27,539 nucleotides of DNA from Pseudomonadota bacterium (GCA_018660405.1 JABJKL010000241.1:1-27539); one strand, 5' to 3'; shown: positions 1-9,230, counted from the stretch's first letter. Program-made: numbers and translations. The notes: a model not told the origin generated them from the sequence alone.

Positions 1-95
1 ACGTGAGCGCATCAAACTTAAAACCTTGGCGATGCGAAAGCAAAACCATTATGCTAACCGAGCAAATCAACTCAATTGATGGACGGGATACTCTC

Positions 96-1094
96 TTATA
101 CTAGAACCCGATCTGTCCAAAAGGTTCTGACGACGTACAGTCCACGTAGTGTTTCTGATAGAGTTTTCTTGATGTCTCTGCCCTTTAATCCTTGAACCCA
201 ATAGAAAGCTGGAGCGTTATTCCATAAGGAAAATTTAAAAAGAGCAAGTTTAAAATCCTTTTTTAGCCCTAAGCTATTTCTTATTGCGTACCACTTCCAT
301 ATTAAAAGTGCCGACGGTATCGAATTAGGATTGCCTTTGTGCAGTGATGACCAAGCCGTTATTTCTTGCTCAGGGCCATCAGGTGGAATAGTGAAACTCA
401 TGCCTTTTATAGGAATAGCTTCGGGTGAGTCCTCAATAATGAATCGTTCACCTTCTTTAGCGTTTGGGTCTTGACTAAGCAAAAAAACATCACTGTCGGC
501 TGGGGCGTTTACAACCTTGGCAACTTTGTCTAGTAAGGATTCGCGAAATTGATCTATTCGCCTTTCAATCAAGTCGTCTAAATCACGCGAGTCACCGAGT
601 TGATTCCCGGCACTTCTTCTCACGTAAAAATTACCTTTATGGAGAACTATTTTATCGTTACCGTTTGCGTGTCTGAAACTTCCGTCCTTTAATATCAAAT
701 GCGTGCGACCAATTGCTTTGGGAATATAAATAGCAACAATTGTTTTGGAATTTATCCTACATTCCTTTGCCCGAATGTTTGTAATGTGTGGGTCAAGGTG
801 TCTATTAATTTTTTGCTGGATGGTATTGGAATCTTTAAGTAGATTTGCAACGCCTCTATCTAACCCCTCAATATTGTGTTGCCTATCGGTGATACCGAAT
901 ATTAAATATCCTCCGAACGTATTGGCAAACGCCGAAATATCTTTGGTTAGGCTAAGCCATTGTTTTTCAGACGATGCGTCCAATGTTTGTTTATAATCGA
1001 CTCGGTCATCTTCCTCCTTATGCTCAATTAAAGCCTCTACAATTGGCTTTGTAAGCGGGTCAGTTGCGGCAATGAATTCGGTAATGTCTGTCAT
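96..1094 (-). CDS. AlbA_2 / Schlafen-type putative DNA-binding protein
   Basis: 332-residue protein. The N-terminal half (about residues 22-165) looks like an AlbA_2 (Schlafen AlbA-like) domain: an acidic/YKQ start (VDYKQTL), the hallmark FANTFGGYLIFGITD at about 56-70, and a late YVRRSAGN motif. Such domains occur in putative transcriptional regulators and ATP-binding or nucleic-acid-processing proteins, some linked to phage defence. The C-terminal half (about 190-332), rich in W and F, is not recognised. There is no signal peptide or membrane segment. It stands alone, divergent from the fumarase gene across a 193-bp gap, and reads more A/T-rich than the genes to its right, which may indicate acquisition. 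The ATG lies at the edge of the conserved domain but has no good Shine-Dalgarno sequence. Domain call fairly sure; function unknown. Confidence 0.75.
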   Translation of the reverse strand: MTDITEFIAATDPLTKPIVEALIEHKEEDDRVDYKQTLDASSEKQWLSLTKDISAFANTFGGYLIFGITDRQHNIEGLDRGVANLLKDSNTIQQKINRHLDPHITNIRAKECRINSKTIVAIYIPKAIGRTHLILKDGSFRHANGNDKIVLHKGNFYVRRSAGNQLGDSRDLDDLIERRIDQFRESLLDKVAKVVNAPADSDVFLLSQDPNAKEGERFIIEDSPEAIPIKGMSFTIPPDGPEQEITAWSSLHKGNPNSIPSALLIWKWYAIRNSLGLKKDFKLALFKFSLWNNAPAFYWVQGLKGRDIKKTLSETLRGLYVVRTFWTDRVLV

Positions 1095-1220
1095 AATGGA
1101 CTATGTTGGAAATAGTTATTGATCAACATTGGGGTTATATCCGAACCTTCTAGACTCCAAACTACGTCAATATCTTTATGCAATCAACAGTTGTTCTTGG
1201 CAACGCTACATCAGGGTATG

Positions 1221-1234
1221 TTGATTCGCGTCAA
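1221..1234. promoter_or_regulatory. Possible FNR/Anr-type box upstream of fumarase
   Basis: TTGATTCGCGTCAA matches the FNR/Anr consensus TTGAT-N4-ATCAA at 9 of 10 defined positions. It lies 53 bp before the fumarase ATG, just upstream of a -10-like TAAAAT (1241-1246). If that -10 is used, the site overlaps the promoter and would more likely repress than activate. This is a single motif match and could be chance. Confidence 0.3.
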
Positions 1235-1287
1235 TAGCGTTAAAATACGCTACCCCATCTCAGGTTAGTCTCTATCTGGAATTTCCT

Positions 1288-2802
1288 ATGACCGTAATCA
1301 AACAAGCCGACCTTATCGATAGCGTTTTCGACGCTTTACAATTTATTTCGTATTATCACCCGAAGGATTTTGTGGATGCGATGTTTGATGCGTATCAGCG
1401 GGAGGAGTCGAAAGCGGCGAAGGATGCGATTGCGCAGATTCTGATTAATTCGCGTATGTGTGCCGAGGGGCATCGGCCAATTTGTCAGGATACCGGCATT
1501 GTGACGATATTCGTCAAAGTGGGTATGGAGGTGCAGTGGGATGCCGATATGAATGTCACCGATATGATTAACGAGGGCGTGCGGCGGGCTTATTTGCACC
1601 CGGATAATGTTTTGCGGGCGTCTATTATGGCGGACCCAGCCGGTGCACGGATTAACACCAAAGACAACACACCGGCGGTTATCCATTACGAGATAGTGGA
1701 AGGCAGCGCGGTAGAGGTTGATGTGGCGGCCAAGGGTGGTGGTTCTGAGAACAAGGCCAAATTTGCCATGTTGAACCCCAGCGATAGCATTGTTGACTGG
1801 GTGCTTAACACCTTGCCGACCATGGGCGCGGGTTGGTGCCCGCCGGGCATGTTGGGTATTGGCATTGGCGGCACGGCCGAGAAAGCGATGGTGATGGCCA
1901 AGGAAGTGTTAATGGATGCCATCGATATACAAGAGCTGATTGCCCGTGGCCCGGCTAACCGGGTGGAAGAGCTGCGCATTGAGCTGTATGAAAAAGTGAA
2001 CAATTTAGGCATTGGTGCGCAGGGTTTGGGCGGGCTGACCACGGTGTTGGATGTGAAGATTATGGATTACCCCACGCACGCGGCGAGCAAGCCGATTGCT
2101 ATGATTCCCAATTGCGCGGCTACCAGACACGCGCATTTTGTGCTGGATGGTTCGGGGCCTTCATTGCAAACCCCACCGAGCCTGGACGATTGGCCAGAGA
2201 TTACCTGGGAAGTAGGGCCAAGCACCAAGCGGGTAAATCTGGATGAGATTACCCCCGAAGAAATACAAACCTGGACACCGGGAGAAACTCTTTTGCTGTC
2301 GGGTAAATTGCTTACTGGCCGGGATGCCGCCCACAAGCGCATTCAGGGTTTATTGGCAGCGGGTGAACCGCTGCCCGAAGGCGTGGATTTTAAAAACCGG
2401 TTTATTTATTACGTTGGGCCGGTGGATGCGGTGCGTGACGAAGCCGTGGGTCCAGCCGGGCCAACCACGGCGACCCGCATGGACAAGTTCAGCGAGATGA
2501 TGCTGGGCGAGTTGGGCTTAATCGGCATGATCGGTAAAGCCGAGCGTGGGCCAACGGCGATTGAGAGTATTAAGAAACACAAAGCGGTTTATTTAATGGC
2601 CGTGGGCGGTGCGGCGTATTTGGTGAGCAAGGCGATCACCCACTCTCGCGTGCTCGCGTTTGGAGATATGGGCATGGAAGCGATTCACGAATTTGAAGTG
2701 AAGGATATGCCGGTGACTGTGGCGGTGAGTACCGAAGGCGAGTCGGTGCATACCACCGGGCCGGCAGAATGGAAAGAGATTATTTTTAAGAAGCAGGCTT
2801 AG
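1288..2802 (+). CDS. fumA: Class I (iron-sulfur) fumarate hydratase
   Basis: Interconverts fumarate and L-malate in the TCA cycle (cytoplasm) using an oxygen-sensitive [4Fe-4S] cluster. The 504 residues fit the class I single-chain length. The N-terminal domain holds RPICQDTG with Cys66; WCPPGMLGIGIGGTAEKA follows with Cys184; PNCAATRH holds Cys276. These three are the expected cluster ligands. The C-terminal domain (from about residue 340) has GETLLLSGKLLTGRDAAHKR and the GPAGPTTATRMD segment typical of the beta domain. The ATG at 1288 gives the family N-terminus, though the ribosome site is weak. The pirin gene follows after 18 bp, so the two are probably co-transcribed. A possible FNR-like box and a TTAAAAT -10-like element lie upstream. 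Whether it equals E. coli FumA or FumB cannot be decided from sequence. Confidence 0.95.
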   Translation: MTVIKQADLIDSVFDALQFISYYHPKDFVDAMFDAYQREESKAAKDAIAQILINSRMCAEGHRPICQDTGIVTIFVKVGMEVQWDADMNVTDMINEGVRRAYLHPDNVLRASIMADPAGARINTKDNTPAVIHYEIVEGSAVEVDVAAKGGGSENKAKFAMLNPSDSIVDWVLNTLPTMGAGWCPPGMLGIGIGGTAEKAMVMAKEVLMDAIDIQELIARGPANRVEELRIELYEKVNNLGIGAQGLGGLTTVLDVKIMDYPTHAASKPIAMIPNCAATRHAHFVLDGSGPSLQTPPSLDDWPEITWEVGPSTKRVNLDEITPEEIQTWTPGETLLLSGKLLTGRDAAHKRIQGLLAAGEPLPEGVDFKNRFIYYVGPVDAVRDEAVGPAGPTTATRMDKFSEMMLGELGLIGMIGKAERGPTAIESIKKHKAVYLMAVGGAAYLVSKAITHSRVLAFGDMGMEAIHEFEVKDMPVTVAVSTEGESVHTTGPAEWKEIIFKKQA

Positions 2803-2820
2803 AGCCTAAGGAACAAATAA

Positions 2821-3729
2821 ATGAGCGATTCCAAAATTATTGATCTGATTATCGAGCCTGACGAGAAAGATTTGGGCGAATTTACGGTGCGGCGATCTTT
2901 GCCGGCTGCGGGGCAAAGAATGATCGGGCCGTGGTTGTTTTTTGACCATATGGGGCCTGCGACGTTTGCTCCGGGGCAGGGTGTTGCGGTTCGCCCGCAT
3001 CCGCACATTAATTTATCCACCGTGACCTATTTGTTTGAAGGCGAAATTTTGCATCGAGATTCGCTGGGTTCTGTAGGGACCATTCGGCCCGGGGACATCA
3101 ATTTGATGGTGGCCGGTAAAGGCATTGTGCATTCGGAACGTGAGCGGCCAGAAGTGAACGAAGTTGAACATCGCTTGCATGGTTTACAGCTGTGGTTGGC
3201 GTTGCCGGAAGAAGATGAAGAAACAGAACCTGCTTTTTATCATTACCCAGGCGAAGACTTGCCGGTAGTGAAGGTGGGTAGCGATATTGATGGTGTGACC
3301 GTTCGGGTGATGATGGGGTCTGCGTATGGGGTAACTTCACCGGTAAAAATTCACGCGGATACGCTTTATGTAGAAGCCGATTTGAAACAGGGCCAATCAC
3401 TAGCCCTCCCGAGTGCAGACGAGCGCGGGCTTTATCTTGTTTCGGGGAAGGTAGAGGCCAGAGACAATAGCGGGGACGCGAGTGAGCCTGTGTTGATCGA
3501 CAAACACAAGTTTGCGGTGCTGTCGCCGAATGCGGACGTTCAGCTTACCGCGTTGGAAGATAGTCGATTGGCGTTAATCGGCGGTGAGAACATCGGGCCG
3601 CGTCATTTGTTCTGGAATTTTGCGTCCAGCAGCAAGCAGCGGATCGAACAGGCCGGTCAGGATTGGAAAGATGGCAAGTTCCCCAAAATACCTGGGGATG
3701 AAGAGGAGTTTATTCCACTCCCAGATTAG
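2821..3729 (+). CDS. Pirin family protein (bicupin)
   Basis: 302-residue bicupin. The N-terminal cupin carries the pirin metal site: PHPH (His60, His62) and GKGIVHSERE (His104, Glu106). FDHMGPATF precedes it, as is usual in pirins. The C-terminal cupin (about 180-290) includes a pirin_C-like stretch ending near IGGENIGPRHLFWNF. Bacterial pirins are cytoplasmic; some act as quercetin dioxygenases and others modulate central metabolism enzymes, so the substrate here is open. It follows fumarase after 18 bp with AAGGA upstream of the ATG, suggesting co-transcription. Its TAG stop forms one arm of an 18-bp hairpin whose other arm holds the stop of the convergent reductase gene. Confidence 0.92.
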   Translation: MSDSKIIDLIIEPDEKDLGEFTVRRSLPAAGQRMIGPWLFFDHMGPATFAPGQGVAVRPHPHINLSTVTYLFEGEILHRDSLGSVGTIRPGDINLMVAGKGIVHSERERPEVNEVEHRLHGLQLWLALPEEDEETEPAFYHYPGEDLPVVKVGSDIDGVTVRVMMGSAYGVTSPVKIHADTLYVEADLKQGQSLALPSADERGLYLVSGKVEARDNSGDASEPVLIDKHKFAVLSPNADVQLTALEDSRLALIGGENIGPRHLFWNFASSSKQRIEQAGQDWKDGKFPKIPGDEEEFIPLPD

Positions 3730-3740
3730 AGCGCTAATCT
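3723..3740. repeat. Perfect inverted repeat carrying both convergent stop codons
   Basis: AGATTAG-AGCG-CTAATCT, 7-bp arms with a 4-nt loop. The pirin TAG (3727-3729) ends the left arm and the reductase TAG (complement of 3734-3736) begins the right arm, so the palindrome ties the two gene ends together. Neither strand shows a T-run afterwards, so it is not a canonical intrinsic terminator, although it could pause polymerase or protect both 3' ends. Confidence 0.55.
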
Positions 3741-5101
3741 AAAACTGCCAGCATTTCCTCAACAGTGAGGAATTTTTCCCGTGGCTTGTCGCCTTTGGCG
3801 CGGGCGACTTCAGCATCGTCTATTTTTTTCCAATCGGCAAAGTCGATGGGGCGTTTGCCCTCGCTGACTAACTGTTCTCTTAGTGCATCGCTGCTGCGGT
3901 TTGGCGCAACGTTTAGCGTCTCAACGTCTTCCACTATTTTGAGGATGGTCTCTTTACTGTCGACCTTGTTAGTGCCAATAACGCCACTTGGGCCGCGTTT
4001 GATCCAGCCGCTGGTGTAAAGGCCAGTGTGCACCTTGCCATCAACCGTTACACGGCCTTCGACATTGGGTATACCTCCCCATTGTTCATCAAAGGGAATG
4101 CCTTCGATCGATCTGCCGCGATAGCCGATGCAGCTAAACACCAATCCGCAGGAAATCGTTTCGGTTTCGCCAATCGATTTAGCTTTGCGCGAACCCGCTG
4201 GGCCACTCAAACGATTGGTTTGCAGGGTGATTTGTTCTACTTTACCGTCGCCCTCAATAGACACCGGGCTACGCAGGAAACGGAATTTTATGTGGTGCTT
4301 TGCATCAGACGGCTGTCCATCGTAGCCCTCAAATACCGGCATAAATTTGCGGGCGTGGTTGTGATCCTTGAATTCCAGCTCTTCCTGGTCTTCGGCGTCC
4401 AGCGCCATGGCGTCTGCGTTGATATGGAAGGCGGTATTTTCCAGCTGGTCAAATTCACGAATTTCCGGTGAAGTGAAGCTGGCCTGTACCGGCCCACGAC
4501 GACCCGCGATGTACACTGTTTTTATGTTGCTGGCGGCCAGTTTTTCGATAATGGGTGTCGCCATATCGGTTTTGGCCAGCTCTTCGGGGGTATGCGCAAG
4601 AATTCGTGCAATATCCAGTGCAACGTTACCGTTGCCGACGACTACCGCAGTTTCGCAAGAAAGGTCGAAGTCCTTAAGCTCAAGTGCCGGGTGGGCGTTA
4701 TACCAGTTAATAAACTGTTCGGCGCTATAGCTGCCTTCCAGTTCTTCGCCGGGAATGCCGAGTCGCCTGGGTTTCTGTGAGCCGGTGGAGATGAGTATGG
4801 CGTCGTAGTACTCGCGCAGCGTATCAACACTGATGTCGGTGCCAAGCCGGGTATTGCCGAAATAGCTGAAATTTTCTTCGTCGCCGGTTTTATCAAAACG
4901 GTTGATAACCGTGCGCATTTTAGGGTGGTCGGGCGCAACGCCGTGGCGTACCAAACCATATGGGCAGGGGAGCGCTTCAAACAGATCAACTTCACACTCG
5001 ATGTCGTTTCGTAACAGAAGCTCTGCTGCGTAAAAACCTGCTGGGCCTGCTCCGACGACAGCGACTCTAAGGGGTAATTCGGACGATCCAAGTTTAGCCA
5101 T
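3734..5101 (-). CDS. Ferredoxin/adrenodoxin-type NADP+ reductase (FAD flavoprotein)
   Basis: 455 residues. Transfers electrons between NADPH and a ferredoxin-type iron-sulfur protein in the cytoplasm. Features of the adrenodoxin reductase/FprA family: FAD-binding VAVVGAGPAGFYAAE at 13-27, CPYGLVRHGVAPDHPKMR at about 46-63, the NADP-binding VVVGNGNVALDIARIL at 153-168, and a late GWIKRGPSGVIGTNK motif near the flavin. It is not the smaller plant-type Fpr. The ATG at 5101 gives the usual short lead before the Rossmann fold. It lies 85 bp downstream of gcvP on the same strand and could be read from the gcv promoter or its own. The redox partner is not in the window. Confidence 0.92.
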   Translation of the reverse strand: MAKLGSSELPLRVAVVGAGPAGFYAAELLLRNDIECEVDLFEALPCPYGLVRHGVAPDHPKMRTVINRFDKTGDEENFSYFGNTRLGTDISVDTLREYYDAILISTGSQKPRRLGIPGEELEGSYSAEQFINWYNAHPALELKDFDLSCETAVVVGNGNVALDIARILAHTPEELAKTDMATPIIEKLAASNIKTVYIAGRRGPVQASFTSPEIREFDQLENTAFHINADAMALDAEDQEELEFKDHNHARKFMPVFEGYDGQPSDAKHHIKFRFLRSPVSIEGDGKVEQITLQTNRLSGPAGSRKAKSIGETETISCGLVFSCIGYRGRSIEGIPFDEQWGGIPNVEGRVTVDGKVHTGLYTSGWIKRGPSGVIGTNKVDSKETILKIVEDVETLNVAPNRSSDALREQLVSEGKRPIDFADWKKIDDAEVARAKGDKPREKFLTVEEMLAVLD

Positions 5102-5186
5102 AGCTTTAATTTTTCTGTGTCAAATTTGCTGGGGAATTCTAACGGGGAAGCTTTGAGATTGCGACCGTGATTTTTAAAAAAATATT

Positions 5187-8012
5187 TTACTCATAATCAC
5201 TCATCGGGGGGCAACTGCATACCAGGTTTCGGTCGCCGTATACATTGTCGATGCGAGCTACAGGCGGCCAGTATTTATCGGCCGGGTCGACTTGTTGGTC
5301 GGGGTTAATCGCTTGGCGAATTGAATACGCGTGTTTCCAATCCAGGATGCTTTCCAGCGTATGCGGCGCATTGCACAGGGGGTTGTCATCATCGGGAAGC
5401 TCGCCTTTTTTAACTGCGAGGTATTCGCTGTGAATGATGAGCATGGCGCGGCAAAAGCGTTCGAGCTCTTCGAGCGATTCGCTTTCGGTGGGTTCGATCA
5501 TCAAGGTGCCGGGTACCGGGAATGACATGGTCGGCGCATGAAAGCCAAAGTCGATGAGCCGTTTGGCAATATCATCAACGCTTACGTCGCCGTCGGCTTT
5601 CATTGGGCGCGTATCGATAATGCATTCGTGCGCGACCAGGCCCTTATTGCCGGTGTAGAGCACGGGGTACGCGTCTTTTAGTTTATACGCAATATAGTTG
5701 GCGTTAAGAATGGCCACCTGGGTTGCTTTTTTAAGCCCGGCGGCCCCCATCATGCGAATGTACATCCACGAAATGGGTAAAATACTGGCGCTGCCAAACG
5801 GTGCACCGCTGATTAGTGCGCCGGTTCTATTTTCGTTCAGGCCATCTTGTGGCAGGAAATCTGCCAGGTGTTCTGCAACTGCAATCGGGCCAACGCCCGG
5901 GCCACCACCACCGTGCGGAATGCAAAATGTTTTGTGCAAGTTAAGGTGCGACACATCGCCGCCGAAATGGCCGGGCTTTGCCACGCCGACCATGGCATTC
6001 AGGTTCGCGCCATCGATATACACCTGCCCACCGGCATCGTGCACTTTGCCGCACACCTGCGATACGTGCTCTTCAAATACGCCGTGAGTCGAGGGGTAGG
6101 TGATCATGATGGCGGCAATCGCATCCTGATGTTCGGCAATGCGTCGATCAAGATCCGCCAGGTCGACGTTACCGGCCTCGTCACAGGCCACCACCACCAC
6201 CTGCATATCGACCATCTGTGCACTGGCCGGGTTGGTGCCGTGCGCTGATTCCGGAATCAGGCAGATGGTGCGTTGGGTGTCGCCCTGGGCAATATGGTAT
6301 TGGCGTATCGCCAACAAACCCGCGTATTCGCCTTGCGAGCCCGCGTTGGGCTGCAGCGATACCGCCGCATAACCGGTGCAGGCACAGAGCATGGCTTCGA
6401 GTTGATCAATCATTTCACGGTAGCCCTGCCACTGTTCCGGCGGTGCAAACGGATGAATGCTATTAAATTCCGGCCAACTGACGGGCATCATTTCGACCGC
6501 TGCATTGAGTTTCATCGTGCATGAGCCGAGTGGAATCATGGCCTGGTCTAGCGTGATGTCTTTGTTTGACAGGCGCTTTAGGTACCGCATCATTTCCGTT
6601 TCGCTGCGGTATTGGTGGAACACTTTTTGGCTCAAGAACGTGTCGGTTCTAAGTAAGCCTTTGGGCAGTTCGTGTGTTTTATCGGTGAACTTGAGTTCCT
6701 TTTCAAGGTTTAGTGCAGCGGCGAGTTGTTGCAGGTCGGTTGCGGAAGTGGTTTCGTCCAGACTGATTGATAAATGCGCATCGTCCAGCTTGCGCAGGTT
6801 AAAACCTGCGGCCACCGCAGCCCTTAAAAGCGCGTCGGTGTGTTTACCGCTGGCAAAGCTAACGGTGTCGAAATGGTGTTCGCCGACAATATCAAAACCC
6901 GCTTTGCCCAGCGCATGTTTCAATTGCGCCAGTTTGGAATGCACATTTTTTGCAATCGCTATTAAACCGTCCGGCCCGTGATACGCCGCGTACAGCGTTG
7001 CCATAACGGCGAGTAAGGCTTGAGCAGTACAGATATTTGAAGTGGCCTTTTCGCGGCGAATATGTTGCTCGCGAGTTTGCAACGCGAGGCGATAGGCGGG
7101 CTTGCCTGTGGCGTCGATAGATTCACCGACCAGCCGCCCCGGCATGGTGCGCTTGAGATTGTCTTTAACCGCGAAAAAACCAGCATGCGGACCGCCAAAA
7201 CCGAGCGGTACACCAAAGCGCTGTGAGTTGCCGATGACCACATCGGCGCCAATCTGGCCGGGTGATTTTAATAGTGTCAGCGCAAGCAGGTCGCTGGCGA
7301 CAATAGTAACAACCTGGTGCTCATGCGCCGCGCTAAATAATTTTGTGTGGTCCAGAATGCGGCCATCAGTGCTCGGGTACTGCACGATCAGGCCGAATAC
7401 GTCATCCCATTCGGGTGTCGTTCTATCATTCTCATCAAAATAAGCAAGTTTGATGCCGAGTGGCTCAGACCGTGTGTTCAATAACTCTATGGTTTGCGGG
7501 TGACACAAACCGGAAACCAAAAGAGTCGATTTGTGGCCTTTTGCTTGTCGGTGTGCCAGCGTCATCGCTTCGGCGGCGGCTGTCGCCTCGTCGAGCAGAG
7601 ACGCATTGGCAATGTCCATACCGGTGAGCTCTGTCACCATGGTTTGGTAGTAGAACAACACTTCCAGGCGGCCTTGCGAAATCTCTGGTTGATAGGGGGT
7701 GTATGCGGTGTACCAGACCGGGTTCTCAAACACATTGCGCTGAATGACGGCGGGTACGTGAGTGTTGTAGTAGCCTTGGCCAATCAGGTTTTTTAGCACC
7801 AGATTTTGGCTAGCCAGAGATTTTAGTTCCTGTAACGCTTCGTGCTCGTTAGCGGCGGGCGCAAGCGCTAATTCGGAGTCATCCAGAATGCTTTTGGGCA
7901 CCACGGCTTTGGTTAAGTCATCCAGATTTTTGTAACCCAGTGCGTCGAGCATGGTCTGAATGTCGGCCTCTCGTGGGCCCATGTGTCTATCGACAAAGTT
8001 GCTCATGGTCAT
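5187..8012 (-). CDS. gcvP: Glycine dehydrogenase (decarboxylating), P-protein
   Basis: 941 residues, full length for the single-chain gamma/beta-proteobacterial P-protein. It decarboxylates glycine with PLP and passes the aminomethyl group to lipoyl GcvH. The PLP site is HLNLHKTFCIPHGGGGPGVG, with the Schiff-base lysine at residue 694. DRHMGPRE at the N-terminus and GYYNTHVPAVIQRNVFENP near residue 80 are family hallmarks. Both the N- and C-terminal fold repeats are present. The start ATG overlaps the gcvT stop as ATGA, and GGGGG lies just upstream inside gcvT, indicating translational coupling. A second ATG two codons later (MTMSNF) is a possible alternative. Expression should follow the glycine riboswitch ahead of gcvT. 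The H-protein gene is not between or beside these genes. Confidence 0.97.
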   Translation of the reverse strand: MTMSNFVDRHMGPREADIQTMLDALGYKNLDDLTKAVVPKSILDDSELALAPAANEHEALQELKSLASQNLVLKNLIGQGYYNTHVPAVIQRNVFENPVWYTAYTPYQPEISQGRLEVLFYYQTMVTELTGMDIANASLLDEATAAAEAMTLAHRQAKGHKSTLLVSGLCHPQTIELLNTRSEPLGIKLAYFDENDRTTPEWDDVFGLIVQYPSTDGRILDHTKLFSAAHEHQVVTIVASDLLALTLLKSPGQIGADVVIGNSQRFGVPLGFGGPHAGFFAVKDNLKRTMPGRLVGESIDATGKPAYRLALQTREQHIRREKATSNICTAQALLAVMATLYAAYHGPDGLIAIAKNVHSKLAQLKHALGKAGFDIVGEHHFDTVSFASGKHTDALLRAAVAAGFNLRKLDDAHLSISLDETTSATDLQQLAAALNLEKELKFTDKTHELPKGLLRTDTFLSQKVFHQYRSETEMMRYLKRLSNKDITLDQAMIPLGSCTMKLNAAVEMMPVSWPEFNSIHPFAPPEQWQGYREMIDQLEAMLCACTGYAAVSLQPNAGSQGEYAGLLAIRQYHIAQGDTQRTICLIPESAHGTNPASAQMVDMQVVVVACDEAGNVDLADLDRRIAEHQDAIAAIMITYPSTHGVFEEHVSQVCGKVHDAGGQVYIDGANLNAMVGVAKPGHFGGDVSHLNLHKTFCIPHGGGGPGVGPIAVAEHLADFLPQDGLNENRTGALISGAPFGSASILPISWMYIRMMGAAGLKKATQVAILNANYIAYKLKDAYPVLYTGNKGLVAHECIIDTRPMKADGDVSVDDIAKRLIDFGFHAPTMSFPVPGTLMIEPTESESLEELERFCRAMLIIHSEYLAVKKGELPDDDNPLCNAPHTLESILDWKHAYSIRQAINPDQQVDPADKYWPPVARIDNVYGDRNLVCSCPPMSDYE

Positions 8013-9142
8013 ACCCCCAACTGGCTTTTGCCGTTTTTGATAAACGGCACGGGCACAACGCGTGCAGCGACGGGTTTGTTTCTTATTTCGACCGTGCAGT
8101 TTTTACCCGCATCGCCTTTCACCCGGGCCATCGCAATCGATCTATCCAGGCTGGGCGACCAACCGCCACTGGTTATTTCGCCGCGTACCTGCCCGCCGAA
8201 TAACACCGGTTGGTGGCTGCGTAACACGCCCTTATCTTCTAAAACCAGACCTATTAAGTGCTCATGCGAGAATTGCATTTGATCCTCTAACGCCCCTCGC
8301 CCGATAAAGTCGCGTTTGGGGTCATGCAGTGAAACGGTCCACAACAAGCCCGATTCCAGCGGCGTGTGTTGTTCATCCAGGTCGTTGCCGTATAAGCACA
8401 AGCCGGCTTCCAGTCTTAGTGTGTCTCGCGCACCCAGCCCGCAAGGTTGCATACCATTATCGATCAGTGATTGCCAAAGCCCCGGTGCTTCTGCATTTGG
8501 CAAAATGACTTCCAGCCCGTTTTCGCCGGTGTACCCGGTACGGCCAATAAACCAATCTCCGAGTTGGGTGGAGAGTTGAGTGGAGCAAAACTTTTTAAGT
8601 TCATTGACAGATTCTCCGATCGCTGGCCCTGCTGCACGCTGGAATTGTTCTACGGCCTCGGGGCCTTGAATGGCAATCAGCGCCAGACCAGGCTGTTCGG
8701 TCACCGTCAGGCTCATGTTTTTTGCATGTTCGAGCAGCCATTTTTTAACCTTCTGCCGGGTTCCGGCATTGGTGACTACGCGGCAGTGTGTCTTTGCTAA
8801 ATAGTAGGCAATCAGGTCATCAATGACTTTACCGTCTTGGTTGAGTAAGCAGGAATAAACCGCTTTGCCTTTGATGGCGCTAACACGATCAATATCGTTG
8901 GCGAGAATTTTTCGCAGATAAGGGACAGTATCTTTGCCCTCGATATCCCATACCGTCATATGAGAAGCATCAAAAACACCGGCGTGTTGGCGTACCGCGA
9001 GATGCTCTTCAATTTGAGAGCCATAGTTCACCGGCAAGTGCCATCCGCCGAAATCAACCAACCGTGCACCGAGTGCCACGTGTTGTTCAAATAAAGGGGT
9101 ATGCAATAAAGTGGGAGGACTAGAGGAAATGCTGGAAGCCAT
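8009..9142 (-). CDS. gcvT: Aminomethyltransferase (glycine cleavage T-protein)
   Basis: 377 residues. Takes the aminomethyl group from GcvH, giving ammonia and 5,10-methylene-tetrahydrofolate. Hallmarks: HVALGARLVDFGGWHLPVNY at 21-40, VFDASHMTVWDIEGKD, the folate/catalytic segment KVIDDLIAYY with Asp108-Asp109, and GRTGYTGENGLEV. The C-terminal barrel ends in VAARVVPVPFIKNGKSQLGV. It is the first gene after the tandem glycine riboswitch and its stop overlaps the gcvP start by 4 bp. The leader between riboswitch and ATG is about 90 nt, and no strong Shine-Dalgarno sequence is visible. A small GGTG/CACC hairpin (9152-9165) lies just before the start. The usual gcvH between T and P is missing. 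Confidence 0.96.
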   Translation of the reverse strand: MASSISSSPPTLLHTPLFEQHVALGARLVDFGGWHLPVNYGSQIEEHLAVRQHAGVFDASHMTVWDIEGKDTVPYLRKILANDIDRVSAIKGKAVYSCLLNQDGKVIDDLIAYYLAKTHCRVVTNAGTRQKVKKWLLEHAKNMSLTVTEQPGLALIAIQGPEAVEQFQRAAGPAIGESVNELKKFCSTQLSTQLGDWFIGRTGYTGENGLEVILPNAEAPGLWQSLIDNGMQPCGLGARDTLRLEAGLCLYGNDLDEQHTPLESGLLWTVSLHDPKRDFIGRGALEDQMQFSHEHLIGLVLEDKGVLRSHQPVLFGGQVRGEITSGGWSPSLDRSIAMARVKGDAGKNCTVEIRNKPVAARVVPVPFIKNGKSQLGV

Positions 9143-9230
9143 GATATGTCAGGTGTTTACTCACCGGGTTGTCGGGCACAAATATAAATGTGTGGCGACG
9201 GCTGTATGTTGCTGTCGTTACACGATATTT

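Noticed and set aside
1..104. Possible 3' end of a + strand gene at the window edge (frames open at 2-79 and 3-104)
   Set aside because: Only 25-34 codons in competing frames, with no recognisable motif; nothing can be supported in 1-95.
5102..5186. A/T-rich stretch after gcvP as an intrinsic terminator
   Set aside because: It has T-runs but no G/C-containing stem, so termination between gcvP and the reductase gene cannot be claimed.
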